Virus record (IMG/VR): IMGVR_UViG_3300042475_004124
Location: 1-64,000 of that record
Strand: one strand, 5' to 3'
Length of the DNA stretch: 64,000 nucleotides
DNA from: a virus
In this document: in pieces, positions 16,435 through 25,102 of the stretch
Layout of the letters: each line of letters opens with the position of its first letter
How positions within the stretch are numbered: position 1 is the stretch's first letter
Translations under genes and position numbers: made by a program
The notes under the pieces: generated by a model
Database searches by the model: none
Told to the model about the DNA's origin: nothing
What the model saw: only the letters and a program-made list of their open reading frames with translations

Positions 16435-17493
16435 GTGAACTTCCATCAGGCTCCTGTAACTCGATATCTGAAACTTCAGGATCGAGGCACTCCTGCCAGC
16501 CCTACTGCCAACGAGCTTACAGTTGCTCCGCAGGCATTTAGTACTAGCGCTCCAGTTATTAACAGCTCTTTATGGGTTTCAGGTAGGGCTGTTAATATTT
16601 TCTTTGAGACTCCGGCCTGGCCCTCAAGCACCTTTAGCATCAATCTAGAGTACGCTCATACCGCTGCTGGAACTCCGCTTCTAGCTGCCCCTAACGTTAT
16701 GATCGTAGACACGGTGGCAAATGTAACTAACCACTTCATACGTGGAAATGTTGCCTTTGCGAACACTCTAAATACCGCTATAAACGTAACTTACTGCGGT
16801 ATTTTAACAAACGTAGTTCCTGTTGGAGCCCGAGCCTCGGCGGCAAATTCTGCCTGGGTTCAGCCCTCAGATATTCTAGATGTTGCCACTAATGGGCACA
16901 TTGCAGATAACCTTACTACAGGTTCAAATTTAACCGTACTGGCAACAAGAGTTAAAAACAATTCTGACAGCTACTACGTCGAATTTAACGCTTCGTTGGA
17001 TCTAGACGGTACTGGTAGAGTAGTAATTGTCGGATCTGATGCAACGGGATTCCCTACCTCTACGGCAACCGGCGCCCTTACTGCTACAGAGACCTCTTAC
17101 GAGTACGTCCTAAAGTACGGCGCCTCAGACTTCAGAAAACTGGCGGTTGACGGATTGGCAGTTACAGTTGTAGGTAAGGATAGCGGCGGCACTCCAGTAT
17201 TTACCGGCAACCTAGTAAGCTGCGTCAATCTAACCTACTCCAGTAACAATAAGTCAGGAGTAGTAGCTAAGCTATTTGACCCCACTAGATTCCTACAAGT
17301 ATCAAGAGCCTGGGCTAATGCCAATTTCCGTCCTCTGCCTACAGTAACTACTACTGCTTTTAACTCGCAGCGAATCACAATCGACAGAGATTACGTAGCT
17401 GGATCCGAGCCTTATAGATGCTTAGCCCTTATAAACTCCGGCACTGCTACCTCCTATCCGCAGATTGCGATCACGATAAATCCAATTAGCTAG
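16435..17493 (+). CDS. Beta-rich head/virion surface protein, copy 1 of a tandem pair
   Basis: 352 residues, GTG start with AAAGGAG upstream. The sequence is Thr/Ser/Asn/Ala-rich and beta-type. It is a paralogue of the following gene: VNIFFETPAWPSSTF here versus VNLFFDTPNWEVSSY there, VPVGARASAA versus VGVGSRASTA, and PVFTGNLVSCVNLTYSSNN versus IVFTGKLYNACNLTYCRNN. No active site. A virion surface or head-decoration protein is the likely role from composition and position after capsid genes; no family name is offered. Confidence 0.75.
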   Translation: MNFHQAPVTRYLKLQDRGTPASPTANELTVAPQAFSTSAPVINSSLWVSGRAVNIFFETPAWPSSTFSINLEYAHTAAGTPLLAAPNVMIVDTVANVTNHFIRGNVAFANTLNTAINVTYCGILTNVVPVGARASAANSAWVQPSDILDVATNGHIADNLTTGSNLTVLATRVKNNSDSYYVEFNASLDLDGTGRVVIVGSDATGFPTSTATGALTATETSYEYVLKYGASDFRKLAVDGLAVTVVGKDSGGTPVFTGNLVSCVNLTYSSNNKSGVVAKLFDPTRFLQVSRAWANANFRPLPTVTTTAFNSQRITIDRDYVAGSEPYRCLALINSGTATSYPQIAITINPIS

Positions 17494-17506
17494 TCTTGGA
17501 GGCACA

Positions 17507-18841
17507 ATGAGCTTCCAGCGAAGCACGTATACCCGATACCTTATCCTAGGAAACGCGGCTGATCATAGATTTCAGCCTTTTCCATTAAGCTTTCCTAGCA
17601 CAATGGATGGTACCAACGCTCCTTGGCCTGCACCTGGATTTAATACAAATACAGATTTGCCAACCTACGATACAGGTTGGACCATGGGTAGGCGTGTAAA
17701 TCTGTTCTTTGATACTCCCAACTGGGAGGTGTCTTCTTACAAGGTTTCAGTACAGGCTTTCAACGTATCCAGCAATCCTACATCTGCTACTAGACCTGTA
17801 CTCATAGCCCCAAACGCCATACTTAATGATCCAGAGCAGGAAGCACTCTCTGGAGCTATTCCGTATTACACTTTTTTAATGGGTAACCCGGTATATCCAA
17901 ATGGCTGGCTATGGAACTCTAATTTAGAGCAAAAGATTGGATCTTTTCTTGATCCGTCCTCTAGTACAGTATTCCCTACTTGGATTCAGGGACCGGGCAG
18001 TACCTATATCTACGAGACTTCCGGATTACTTACCGCTAGAGTGGGCTGTACTGCGGCTGGAGAAGTCAGACTTAACTATTCGGCAGCCCTTAGGGAAGTT
18101 GTCGGCGTTGGCAGTAGAGCATCAACAGCCGCAGAGTATGTAGTAAAGCCTACAGATACCATTGAGCTGATCGCATCAGGTTCCAGTTACTCCAACCTTG
18201 CCAGTAATAATAGAATCATTACCTACGACACTAACAGTAATCCGCATCCAATAATTGTAGCTTGTCGTTTAAGTAATCAAAACACTTGGCGTCTTGAGTT
18301 CTGCGCACTGATCGACAACTATGGTCCAGACGCATACGGCGGCAAGCCAACGCCTTATCTTCCTGCTTATACTGGGCTTGGAACCTACGATAATCCTGTG
18401 AGTAATGGAGTCTCCGTACCACTAGCCTATGTTGCCAACGAAATATACTTTGTATATTCTGAAACAGACGTAAGAGGATTGGCAAAAAACAATATGGTCG
18501 TAGACGTGAGAGGCCGAGACGTTGCCGGAAATATAGTCTTTACTGGCAAGCTGTATAACGCCTGCAACCTTACCTATTGTCGAAATAACAGAGCGGAGAT
18601 TTTAAACAGATTTAAAGATCCGGCAAAGTATCTAAACTTTACTGTGAACGATTTCTCAAAATCTGCCAGACCGTTGCCTGTTGCAAACTCGATCACCACA
18701 AACTTAACCAACTCATATACGTTTACCTATGGAAGTTCTGCCAACGGCACTCAGCCAATAAAGACTCTGGCTATTCAGGACTCTAACGTTGGCGGCAACT
18801 TTGCAACACTAGTGGTAGTAACTGCAGAACCTGCCGAATAA
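17507..18841 (+). CDS. Beta-rich virion surface protein, copy 2 of a tandem pair
   Basis: 444 residues, ATG with TTGGAGG upstream, 13 nt after the first copy. It shares the motifs listed for gene 16435-17493 in the same order, with insertions that make it ~90 residues longer (for example around residues 25-50 and 110-165). The pair is therefore an old tandem duplication rather than a recent one. Beta-rich, neutral, no enzymatic motif. Likely virion surface protein (inference). Confidence 0.75.
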   Translation: MSFQRSTYTRYLILGNAADHRFQPFPLSFPSTMDGTNAPWPAPGFNTNTDLPTYDTGWTMGRRVNLFFDTPNWEVSSYKVSVQAFNVSSNPTSATRPVLIAPNAILNDPEQEALSGAIPYYTFLMGNPVYPNGWLWNSNLEQKIGSFLDPSSSTVFPTWIQGPGSTYIYETSGLLTARVGCTAAGEVRLNYSAALREVVGVGSRASTAAEYVVKPTDTIELIASGSSYSNLASNNRIITYDTNSNPHPIIVACRLSNQNTWRLEFCALIDNYGPDAYGGKPTPYLPAYTGLGTYDNPVSNGVSVPLAYVANEIYFVYSETDVRGLAKNNMVVDVRGRDVAGNIVFTGKLYNACNLTYCRNNRAEILNRFKDPAKYLNFTVNDFSKSARPLPVANSITTNLTNSYTFTYGSSANGTQPIKTLAIQDSNVGGNFATLVVVTAEPAE

Positions 18842-18868
18842 TCAACGTTAGTTTTCTACCGGCTGGCG

Positions 18869-18877
18869 TGCTATAAT
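18869..18877 (+). promoter_or_regulatory. Extended -10 promoter-like element TGCTATAAT
   Basis: Same nine bases as at 3393-3401. It ends only 10 nt before ATG 18888 and no ribosome binding site lies between, so a transcript from it would be nearly leaderless. Confidence 0.55.
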
Positions 18878-18887
18878 TACTGCATCT

Positions 18888-19418
18888 ATGTCAGCTGGAA
18901 ACGCAAGCAATACTGTATTTACCGCTATTCCCGTAGGCGAAGACTTCTACATGTCTTTTCCTACGGAGCGGTTTTTTCACAATATAGCCATACCAGACAT
19001 TCAAGACGTTGTGTTTAAACTTTACGATGCTAGATTGATCGGCGCGTTGGGTAGTCCGAATCCAAATGCCGTTATTGAGACAGTTACCAAAAGCGTCACT
19101 CCAAATAGATTTGTAATTACGGCAACTCAGGTATCTGTGCTGATCTCCTCAGCGACTCTAGATAGCTATGAGTCCGTCAGAACTTCTGGCGCTACGACCA
19201 CCTTCAGAGGAGAGCTTTATGGCTTTGCCTCAGTGACCGTAGGAGGTGAGGAGACCGGAGACATCACGAGACTCCAGACCAATCCAGTCACAGCCAGAGC
19301 TTTTGCGTATGCTTATACTCCGGAGCCAGAGGAGTATTGGGACGGCTATTTCTATTCCAGCACCGTAAATACCATTGCCGCTTCCTGCAACGTTCTTGGA
19401 ACTATAACGACGGTATAA
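18888..19418 (+). CDS. Unknown beta-type virion protein, 176 aa
   Basis: ATG 18888 lacks a visible Shine-Dalgarno and is 10 nt after a TGCTATAAT element. The protein is beta-rich (FTAIPVGEDFYMSFP, RFVITATQVSVLISSATL, TTFRGELYGFASVTVGG) with no enzymatic motif. The fragment TTFRGELYGFASVTV loosely resembles the PVFTGNL..CVNLTY segment of the preceding pair, so it may be a shorter relative. The stop is 3 nt before the next gene. Probable head or neck protein by position. Confidence 0.65.
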   Translation: MSAGNASNTVFTAIPVGEDFYMSFPTERFFHNIAIPDIQDVVFKLYDARLIGALGSPNPNAVIETVTKSVTPNRFVITATQVSVLISSATLDSYESVRTSGATTTFRGELYGFASVTVGGEETGDITRLQTNPVTARAFAYAYTPEPEEYWDGYFYSSTVNTIAASCNVLGTITTV

Positions 19419-19421
19419 CCC

Positions 19422-20279
19422 ATGCCCTACCCTAGCACTCAAAGCAATATCGTCTTGGGCCCAGTGGCGGTAGTCGTTGGAGCCAACCGACACAAGATCC
19501 CGGCAAGCCCCTATAGATCAAAGTCTAATTACTTGCCGGTGGACCAGGTTGCTCAGGACGGAGCCGCCTTCTTTCGCACGCAGATATTCACTCCTGACAA
19601 CAATCCGTTGAACATAGTGGATATGAAGTTGCGCTATGTAGTGCGGGAATCTCTATTCAACGAGAACTACACTGAGATAGACGTCACCGTAATTCGTTCG
19701 GATTACGGCGAGATTGAGATATACATTCCGCCGAACATTCTGTCTGATCCAGGCTTGCACCTTGCATCAATTCAGGTCTACAACCTGGACGGCAAGCTCA
19801 TATACCAGACTCCCAGGTATCTTGAGATCACACCCAAGATCAGTTCGATAAACCGACCAGTGACGGTAGCGGAGATCCGCATGGCGCTACGGGATTATCC
19901 GGAGTCCAATACTCTGTTAAATGACGTAGAGTTCAGCGACAACGAGATCGCCTTCTGCATCACTCGGCCTATCGACGCCTGGAATTCCATGTCTCCCGAC
20001 GTAGGACAGTACGATATACACAACTTTCCCTGGCGCCGGGCGCACATCAACGCCACTATCGGAGAGTTGATGAAGATCGCGTCGTACCACTACTTCCGAA
20101 ACCAGTTGCCCTACAGCTCTGGAGGTCTTAGCGTAGACGACAAGAACAAGGGAGCTACCTACCTTCAGATGGCCGAACAGGAATTAGCAAAGTTCCAGAT
20201 GTTCTGCCAGGAGAAGAAATTCGAGATCAACATCATGGGCGGTTTTGCCTGGCTGCCTGGCCCATACGACCAGGTCTGA
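19422..20279 (+). CDS. Head-tail connector (neck/adaptor-type) protein
   Basis: 285 residues. N-terminal ~130 residues are a beta-domain (YRSKSNYLPVDQVAQDG, NIVDMKLRYVVRESLF, GEIEIYIPPNILSDPGLHL) like the immunoglobulin-like domains of phage neck or baseplate proteins. The C-terminal half is helical (VTVAEIRMALRDYPESNTLL, FSDNEIAFCITRPIDAWNS, NATIGELMKIASYHYFRNQL), following the pattern of phage head-completion/adaptor proteins. The next gene carries a neck-type Cys motif. The assignment as a head-tail joining protein is inferred from this fold pattern and order; the exact homologue is not certain. Confidence 0.7.
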   Translation: MPYPSTQSNIVLGPVAVVVGANRHKIPASPYRSKSNYLPVDQVAQDGAAFFRTQIFTPDNNPLNIVDMKLRYVVRESLFNENYTEIDVTVIRSDYGEIEIYIPPNILSDPGLHLASIQVYNLDGKLIYQTPRYLEITPKISSINRPVTVAEIRMALRDYPESNTLLNDVEFSDNEIAFCITRPIDAWNSMSPDVGQYDIHNFPWRRAHINATIGELMKIASYHYFRNQLPYSSGGLSVDDKNKGATYLQMAEQELAKFQMFCQEKKFEINIMGGFAWLPGPYDQV

Positions 20280-20287
20280 GGTGATTT

Positions 20288-21598
20288 ATGGGAGAGCCTT
20301 TCAAGGACCTGCGCATTCTCTATGATGGACTAGGTCGTACTGCAGTATCGTGGGTATTAGACTCCCGGTTCGACGATCCATATCCGCACACATTTGAACT
20401 TCAGTTCAGCCCTATATCCACTGGCTTCGATACGGGGGAATACTACGTCATAAGCTCCGGCCAGAAGGTGGACTATCTCATGGACGTAAAGTTCAGAGAT
20501 GCCGGTATGCCCTCTGCGGCTTTTTACAGAGTAAAGCTGACTACTCCAGCTGGAGAATACTACTCTCCTGCGCGGGGACTGCAGGGAAACGTAAACGATA
20601 AAAACCTGGGGCTGGTACGAGAGCTGCTCCGTAAGGAAAACCTGGCTCTGAGAAACGACAGAGGAGCTGCCAAGGGTTTTCTATTTAAACGTAGATACTA
20701 TGGTCCCGCCTGCAGCTGCACCGACAAGAATACCGGCATCTTGGTCCACAGCATGTGCCGTGACTGCGCAGGCACGGGATTCAAGGATGGCTACTTTCCA
20801 GGAGTAGAGTTTCCAGTACTGGCTATGAGTACTGAGGACCAAAGAGATCAGCCTAGCGTTGCCGGTCCTCAGGAGATCAGAGCCATTGAAGCCCGATGCC
20901 TGGTATTTCCAGTTGCAGCAAGTAGAGACCTGTGGATGGAGGCTGAGACTAGCCGTCTATACGAGATCAAAGACTACTCGATCATAGGGCGATTGGGCCT
21001 GCATCCAGTTGCCGCCAAGATGCAGATCAAGGAAATGCCACTGGTAGACATAGTGCCTTTGCTGGTGTCTCTGAACAAAGAAGGATTTACTCCTCCCTCT
21101 ACGGCATTTGCAACAAGCACTGTCAAAGCGCCACTGCCAACTCCTGAGTGGGCAGTACCTAACTACACAAGCCCTGCCACTCCAAGTGCTCCGGGTATTC
21201 CGGGTCCTCCAGGGCCTCCCGGTTCTCCAGGGGCTCCTGGGGCCCCTGGGGCCACGGGTCCAGCCGGTCCTACGGGTCCAGCCGGTCCTACGGGTCCAGC
21301 CGGTTCAGTAGGTTTGTCGAATACTGTTGTTGTGACTTCGTCCAGCTATTCGGCATTGATCACGGATGCGTATATCGGAGTCAACTACGCCGGCACCGTT
21401 GCCATTACGTTGCCAAGCAATCCTGCAACTGGTCAGATGCTCACAGTCAAAGATGAGTCTGGTCAAGCTGGATACGTCAATAGAGCAATCACTATAACTG
21501 CCGCTACTGGACTGATAGACAATCAGGCTTCTGTAATTTTAAATCTAAATAACGGCGCATTGCAATTTATCTATCGTTCTGGCTGGAGAATCATATGA
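20288..21598 (+). CDS. Neck protein fused to collagen-like and fibre domains
   Basis: 436 residues. Residues 1-280 resemble phage neck/head-closure proteins: a beta-domain, then a four-Cys cluster (Cys142, Cys144, Cys157, Cys160, with CRDCAGTGFKDGY), a zinc-type motif common in those proteins. Residues ~303-340 are uninterrupted Gly-X-Y triplets (GIPGPPGPPGSP..., GPAGPTGPAGPT), a collagen-like triple helix. Residues ~341-436 form a small beta-domain (AYIGVNYAGTVAITLPSNPA, GALQFIYRSGWRI) like tips of phage fibres. The stop overlaps the next start by 4 nt. The likely product is a neck whisker or fibre anchored through the neck domain. Confidence 0.75.
   Translation: MGEPFKDLRILYDGLGRTAVSWVLDSRFDDPYPHTFELQFSPISTGFDTGEYYVISSGQKVDYLMDVKFRDAGMPSAAFYRVKLTTPAGEYYSPARGLQGNVNDKNLGLVRELLRKENLALRNDRGAAKGFLFKRRYYGPACSCTDKNTGILVHSMCRDCAGTGFKDGYFPGVEFPVLAMSTEDQRDQPSVAGPQEIRAIEARCLVFPVAASRDLWMEAETSRLYEIKDYSIIGRLGLHPVAAKMQIKEMPLVDIVPLLVSLNKEGFTPPSTAFATSTVKAPLPTPEWAVPNYTSPATPSAPGIPGPPGPPGSPGAPGAPGATGPAGPTGPAGPTGPAGSVGLSNTVVVTSSSYSALITDAYIGVNYAGTVAITLPSNPATGQMLTVKDESGQAGYVNRAITITAATGLIDNQASVILNLNNGALQFIYRSGWRII
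21194..21307 (+). repeat. Collagen-like Gly-X-Y coding repeat
   Basis: Twelve or more consecutive Gly-X-Y triplets. The 3' part (about 21256-21303) repeats an 18-bp unit encoding GPAGPT nearly exactly, showing recent expansion. Confidence 0.9.
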
Positions 21599-22806
21599 GC
21601 TATCTTTTTAACAATGAGGTTGGATTTGTACCAAACGCCGTAGATGCGTTTAACCGGCTTAGAGTATCAAATCCATTTACCATTTTTGATTCGCAGCATA
21701 GATACCAGGAGAACGACAAATGGTCTACCTCTACGACCGCCGGGGGATCCGTTACATATCTGCCGAACGAAAGTGCAATAGATCTGTCTGTAAATACATT
21801 ATCTAAAGCCAGAGTTATTAGAGAGACAAAGAGAGTATTCCCGTATCAGCCGGGAAAGTCATTACTTATATTCACCACGTTTGTCTTTGCCGCAGCCCAA
21901 CCAAATCTACGACAACGCGTTGGATACTTTGGTGCCGAGAATGGAATATTTCTTGAGCAACTAGACAACACGATCTACTTAGTTCTTAGAAGTTTTGTTT
22001 CTGGCGCTATACAGGAAACAAAAGTAGCTCAATCGTCCTGGAATGGAGATAAGTTCAATGGAACCGGTCCCTCAGGTAGAACGATAGACCTAACCAAAGG
22101 CAACATTCTGTGGATGGATATTGAGTGGCTCGGAGTAGGCGACGTACGAGTGGGCTTTATAGTCGACGGTCGTCCCATAGTAGCCCATATATTTCATAAC
22201 GAGAATCTAAAACCAACCACCTATATGACCACTGCGGTACTGCCGTTGCGACAAGAGATTGAAAACGTAAATACTACGTTAGCCAACTCTACAGCAAAGC
22301 AGATCTGCTCTAGCGTGATATCCGATGGTGGATACGAGGGATTTAGTAGACGATACAATATTTCTAACGGCACAACGCCTCTAGATCTAGGAGCTCATGG
22401 AAACTACAGACCTGTTTTGTCAATACGTCTTGCTCCAGGACGTTTGGACAGCGTCATAATCCCTTCCGATATAAGCATAACTGCAACTTCAAGTACCTGG
22501 ATTAGCTACAGAGTTCTTCTAAATCCCTCATTTACCGGGACTGCCCCCGTTTTTACTACGCATTACAACAACAATGTTTCGTATTGCGTTCATACTGCTG
22601 GCACTACTGGTGCTACCGGCACGGACATAATTGGAGGCTATATAAACAACAAAGAGACTGTAAACATAAACTCCGCAAATAGCTTTAATTTTCAGTTGGG
22701 GCGTACTTTAGCTGGAGTTAGCGATACCTTTACTCTTGTTGTAGCTGCAGGCACTGGTAGTAATACTAATATATTGGCAGACATGTCCTGGTTTGAGATA
22801 GTATAA
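21595..22806 (+). CDS. Virion fibre/structural protein of the 'RLRVSNPFT' type
   Basis: 403 residues, ATG overlapping the upstream stop (ATGA). The N-terminus AFNRLRVSNPFTIFDSQHRY, then PYQPGKSLLIFTTFVF, RVGYFGAENGIFLEQ, IEWLGVGDVRVGFIVDGRP, is a pattern I recognise from a widespread phage structural protein found near fibre genes, especially in marine phages. Its precise location in the particle is not established to my knowledge. Beta-rich, no catalytic residues. It is followed by a TATAAT element that starts the next fibre unit. Confidence 0.7.
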   Translation: MSYLFNNEVGFVPNAVDAFNRLRVSNPFTIFDSQHRYQENDKWSTSTTAGGSVTYLPNESAIDLSVNTLSKARVIRETKRVFPYQPGKSLLIFTTFVFAAAQPNLRQRVGYFGAENGIFLEQLDNTIYLVLRSFVSGAIQETKVAQSSWNGDKFNGTGPSGRTIDLTKGNILWMDIEWLGVGDVRVGFIVDGRPIVAHIFHNENLKPTTYMTTAVLPLRQEIENVNTTLANSTAKQICSSVISDGGYEGFSRRYNISNGTTPLDLGAHGNYRPVLSIRLAPGRLDSVIIPSDISITATSSTWISYRVLLNPSFTGTAPVFTTHYNNNVSYCVHTAGTTGATGTDIIGGYINNKETVNINSANSFNFQLGRTLAGVSDTFTLVVAAGTGSNTNILADMSWFEIV

Positions 22807-22830
22807 GCTGGCATCTATAGTTTAATTTAC

Positions 22831-22836
22831 TATAAT
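22831..22836 (+). promoter_or_regulatory. Promoter-like TTTACTATAAT before fibre gene
   Basis: TATAAT preceded by TTTAC, 25 nt before ATG 22862 with an AAAGGT site between. The same TTTACTATAAT (or TTTTACTATAAT) string occurs at 28536-28546. Confidence 0.5.
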
Positions 22837-22861
22837 CCAGGCTCACATAGAAAGGTAAGTC

Positions 22862-24709
22862 ATGGCAAACACAATTCGTATTAAGCGCAGATCGTCTGAC
22901 TCTACTGCACCAACTACATCGCAGACTGTAAATGCAGAATTGGCGTTCAACGAGAACAACGACATTCTGTACTACGGCAAGGGCGGAAACAGCTCGGCCT
23001 CCAGCTCTGTCATTAAGATCGGAGGTTCTGGAGCGTTTCTTACACTTGATACTAACCAAACGCCGACCGGAGTAAAGACGTTCAGTACCACCACTTTGTC
23101 TATTACCGGTGGTTCTAACGGCAACGTACTTACTACCAACGGCAGCGGCACTCTTAGTTGGTCTAGCGTTTCTGCAAACGCGTTCTCCAATATTACAGAC
23201 GGCACTAACACCGCTGCTGCCTCTGGCGGAGATACGTTTAAACTACGAGCCACCAGTCCTTTATCCGTAACTGTAACAAATAACGACGCTACTCACGGAG
23301 ACAACGCGTTGTTTGCAGTTGCTGCTGGAAGCACTAGCTCTGCAGGTATTCTGCAGCTTACGGACTCGACTAGCTCCACCTCGACTACTACGGCAGCCAC
23401 TCCTAATTCCGTAAAGTCTGCTTATGATCTGGCTAATGCCGCTTTGCCAAAATCAGGCGGCACGATGACTGGAGCAATTACTCTTGCTGCAGATCCCAGC
23501 TCAGCGCTGCATGCAGCTACTAAGCAGTATGTAGATGCAGTTAAGACAGGCTTGGACGTAAAAGACTCAGTCCATGTCGCGTCTACGGCCAATATCTCTG
23601 TTACCTACTCTGCAACAGGCGGCACCTCAGCGAGAGGCCAGATCACAGGAGCGACTAACTCTATCGATGGAGTTACTCTCGTTGCCGGCGATAGAATTTT
23701 GCTCAAAGACCAAAGCACTGGAGCCCAGAATGGTATTTGGGTAGTGACTACTGCAGGTACCGGATCTAACGGTGTTTGGGATCGAGCTACCGACTTTGAT
23801 TCTGACGTTGAAGTCACTCCAGGAGCATTTACTTTTGTAGAAGAAGGCACAGTAAACGCGGATTCCGGTTGGGTTCTTACCACTAATGCTCCTATTGTGA
23901 TCGGTGGAGGCTCTGGTACATCTCTTAACTGGGCTCAGTTTTCTGGTGCCGGGCAGATTACCGCAGGCGACGGCCTCACAAAATCAGGAAACACGTTAAA
24001 CGTAGTCACCGCCAATTCAGGCAGAATCGTAGTTAACGCAGACAGCATAGACTTAGCAATAGTTGGCTATACTGGAAGTATAGGCAGCGCAGGCATTAAT
24101 TTTGCAAAATCTATTACTGTTGATTCTTACGGCCGAGTTACTGCTGGCGACTATGCGGACGTTCGCACAGGCAGCACCTCTCAGACCGGTATTCTGCAGC
24201 TGACCGATAGCATCAGCTCGACGTCTACAACGACTGCAGCCACTCCAGCATCAGTTAAGTCTGCATATGATTTAGCAAACGCCGCTCTACCCAAGGCCGG
24301 CGGAACAATGACCGGCAAGGTAACCACTGTTACCACCTCGTCCTCAACCGCCAATATCCTATTAGCGGGCGCAGCTGCAGATCCCTCCGCGCCAGTTTCC
24401 GGAGATCTTTGGAACAACGCAGGTACTTTAAAGTTCTATAATGGATCTGCCACAAAGACATTAGCATTCACGGACAGCAATATTACCGGAAACGCAGCAA
24501 ACGTAACAGGCACTGTTGCTGTAGGTAACGGCGGTACTGGAGTCACCAGCTTTACGTCCAACGGTGTCATCTATGGCAACGGCTCTTCTGCACTGAACGT
24601 TACTGCCGCAGGAACCTGGGATGGGACAAACTCTGTAGGCCAGATTCTATCAGTAAATGCTTCTGGAGTTCCAACATGGACAAACACAGTTGACGGCGGT
24701 GGGTACTGA
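22862..24709 (+). CDS. Long tail fibre with Mtd-like N-terminus
   Basis: 615 residues. The first ~40 residues (TIRIKRRSSDSTAPTTSQ..AELAFNENND) match the N-terminal fibre-attachment pattern found in major tropism determinant-type proteins. The rest is Ser/Thr/Gly-rich shaft sequence. The module LQLTDS-ISS..STTTAATP..VKSAYDLANAALPK-GGTMTG occurs twice (~162-204 and ~443-485), a motif typical of phage tail fibres. A central block (TLVAGDRILLKDQSTGAQNG) is a common fibre domain. No chaperone cleavage site is obvious. Probable host-binding fibre; the receptor is unknown. Confidence 0.85.
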   Translation: MANTIRIKRRSSDSTAPTTSQTVNAELAFNENNDILYYGKGGNSSASSSVIKIGGSGAFLTLDTNQTPTGVKTFSTTTLSITGGSNGNVLTTNGSGTLSWSSVSANAFSNITDGTNTAAASGGDTFKLRATSPLSVTVTNNDATHGDNALFAVAAGSTSSAGILQLTDSTSSTSTTTAATPNSVKSAYDLANAALPKSGGTMTGAITLAADPSSALHAATKQYVDAVKTGLDVKDSVHVASTANISVTYSATGGTSARGQITGATNSIDGVTLVAGDRILLKDQSTGAQNGIWVVTTAGTGSNGVWDRATDFDSDVEVTPGAFTFVEEGTVNADSGWVLTTNAPIVIGGGSGTSLNWAQFSGAGQITAGDGLTKSGNTLNVVTANSGRIVVNADSIDLAIVGYTGSIGSAGINFAKSITVDSYGRVTAGDYADVRTGSTSQTGILQLTDSISSTSTTTAATPASVKSAYDLANAALPKAGGTMTGKVTTVTTSSSTANILLAGAAADPSAPVSGDLWNNAGTLKFYNGSATKTLAFTDSNITGNAANVTGTVAVGNGGTGVTSFTSNGVIYGNGSSALNVTAAGTWDGTNSVGQILSVNASGVPTWTNTVDGGGY

Positions 24710-24724
24710 TACTAAGATGGCCTC

Positions 24725-25090
24725 ATGCAAGAGCCAAATTACTTAGAGATCGTCGCCGTCCCCGTACTTCAAAGAAAGTGCCAGGAGTTGTTCAACTCCA
24801 ACATGATTTTGGAGACTAACCTCCATGTCGAGCTTACAAAAAATCGACATCTGACAGAGGAACTCGCCAAGATAAAGTCCAATTTAGACAGTACTAGCTC
24901 TAAGTTGGTTTCTGACGAGAGCGTTATGCGCAATGCGTTGACTCAAGCAAATGCTCGCATTGCAGATCTAGACGGACAGTTGGCACTCGCCAAATCCAGA
25001 ATCTTTGAACTGGAGGCTTCTTTAAAAGCTTCTAGTAAAACAGTCTCTAAGAGGCCAGCTGTAGTAGAGTCGACTAAAGACGATTTTTAA
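24725..25090 (+). CDS. Coiled-coil protein between fibre genes
   Basis: 121 residues, almost entirely a predicted coiled coil (MILETNLHVELTKNRHLTEE, ALTQANARIADLDGQLALAK) with a basic tail. It lies 15 nt after the fibre gene and 12 nt before the next fibre. It may be a fibre chaperone or a coiled-coil fibre segment; nothing more can be said from sequence. Confidence 0.65.
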   Translation: MQEPNYLEIVAVPVLQRKCQELFNSNMILETNLHVELTKNRHLTEELAKIKSNLDSTSSKLVSDESVMRNALTQANARIADLDGQLALAKSRIFELEASLKASSKTVSKRPAVVESTKDDF

Positions 25091-25102
25091 AAGCAGGTTC
25101 CC

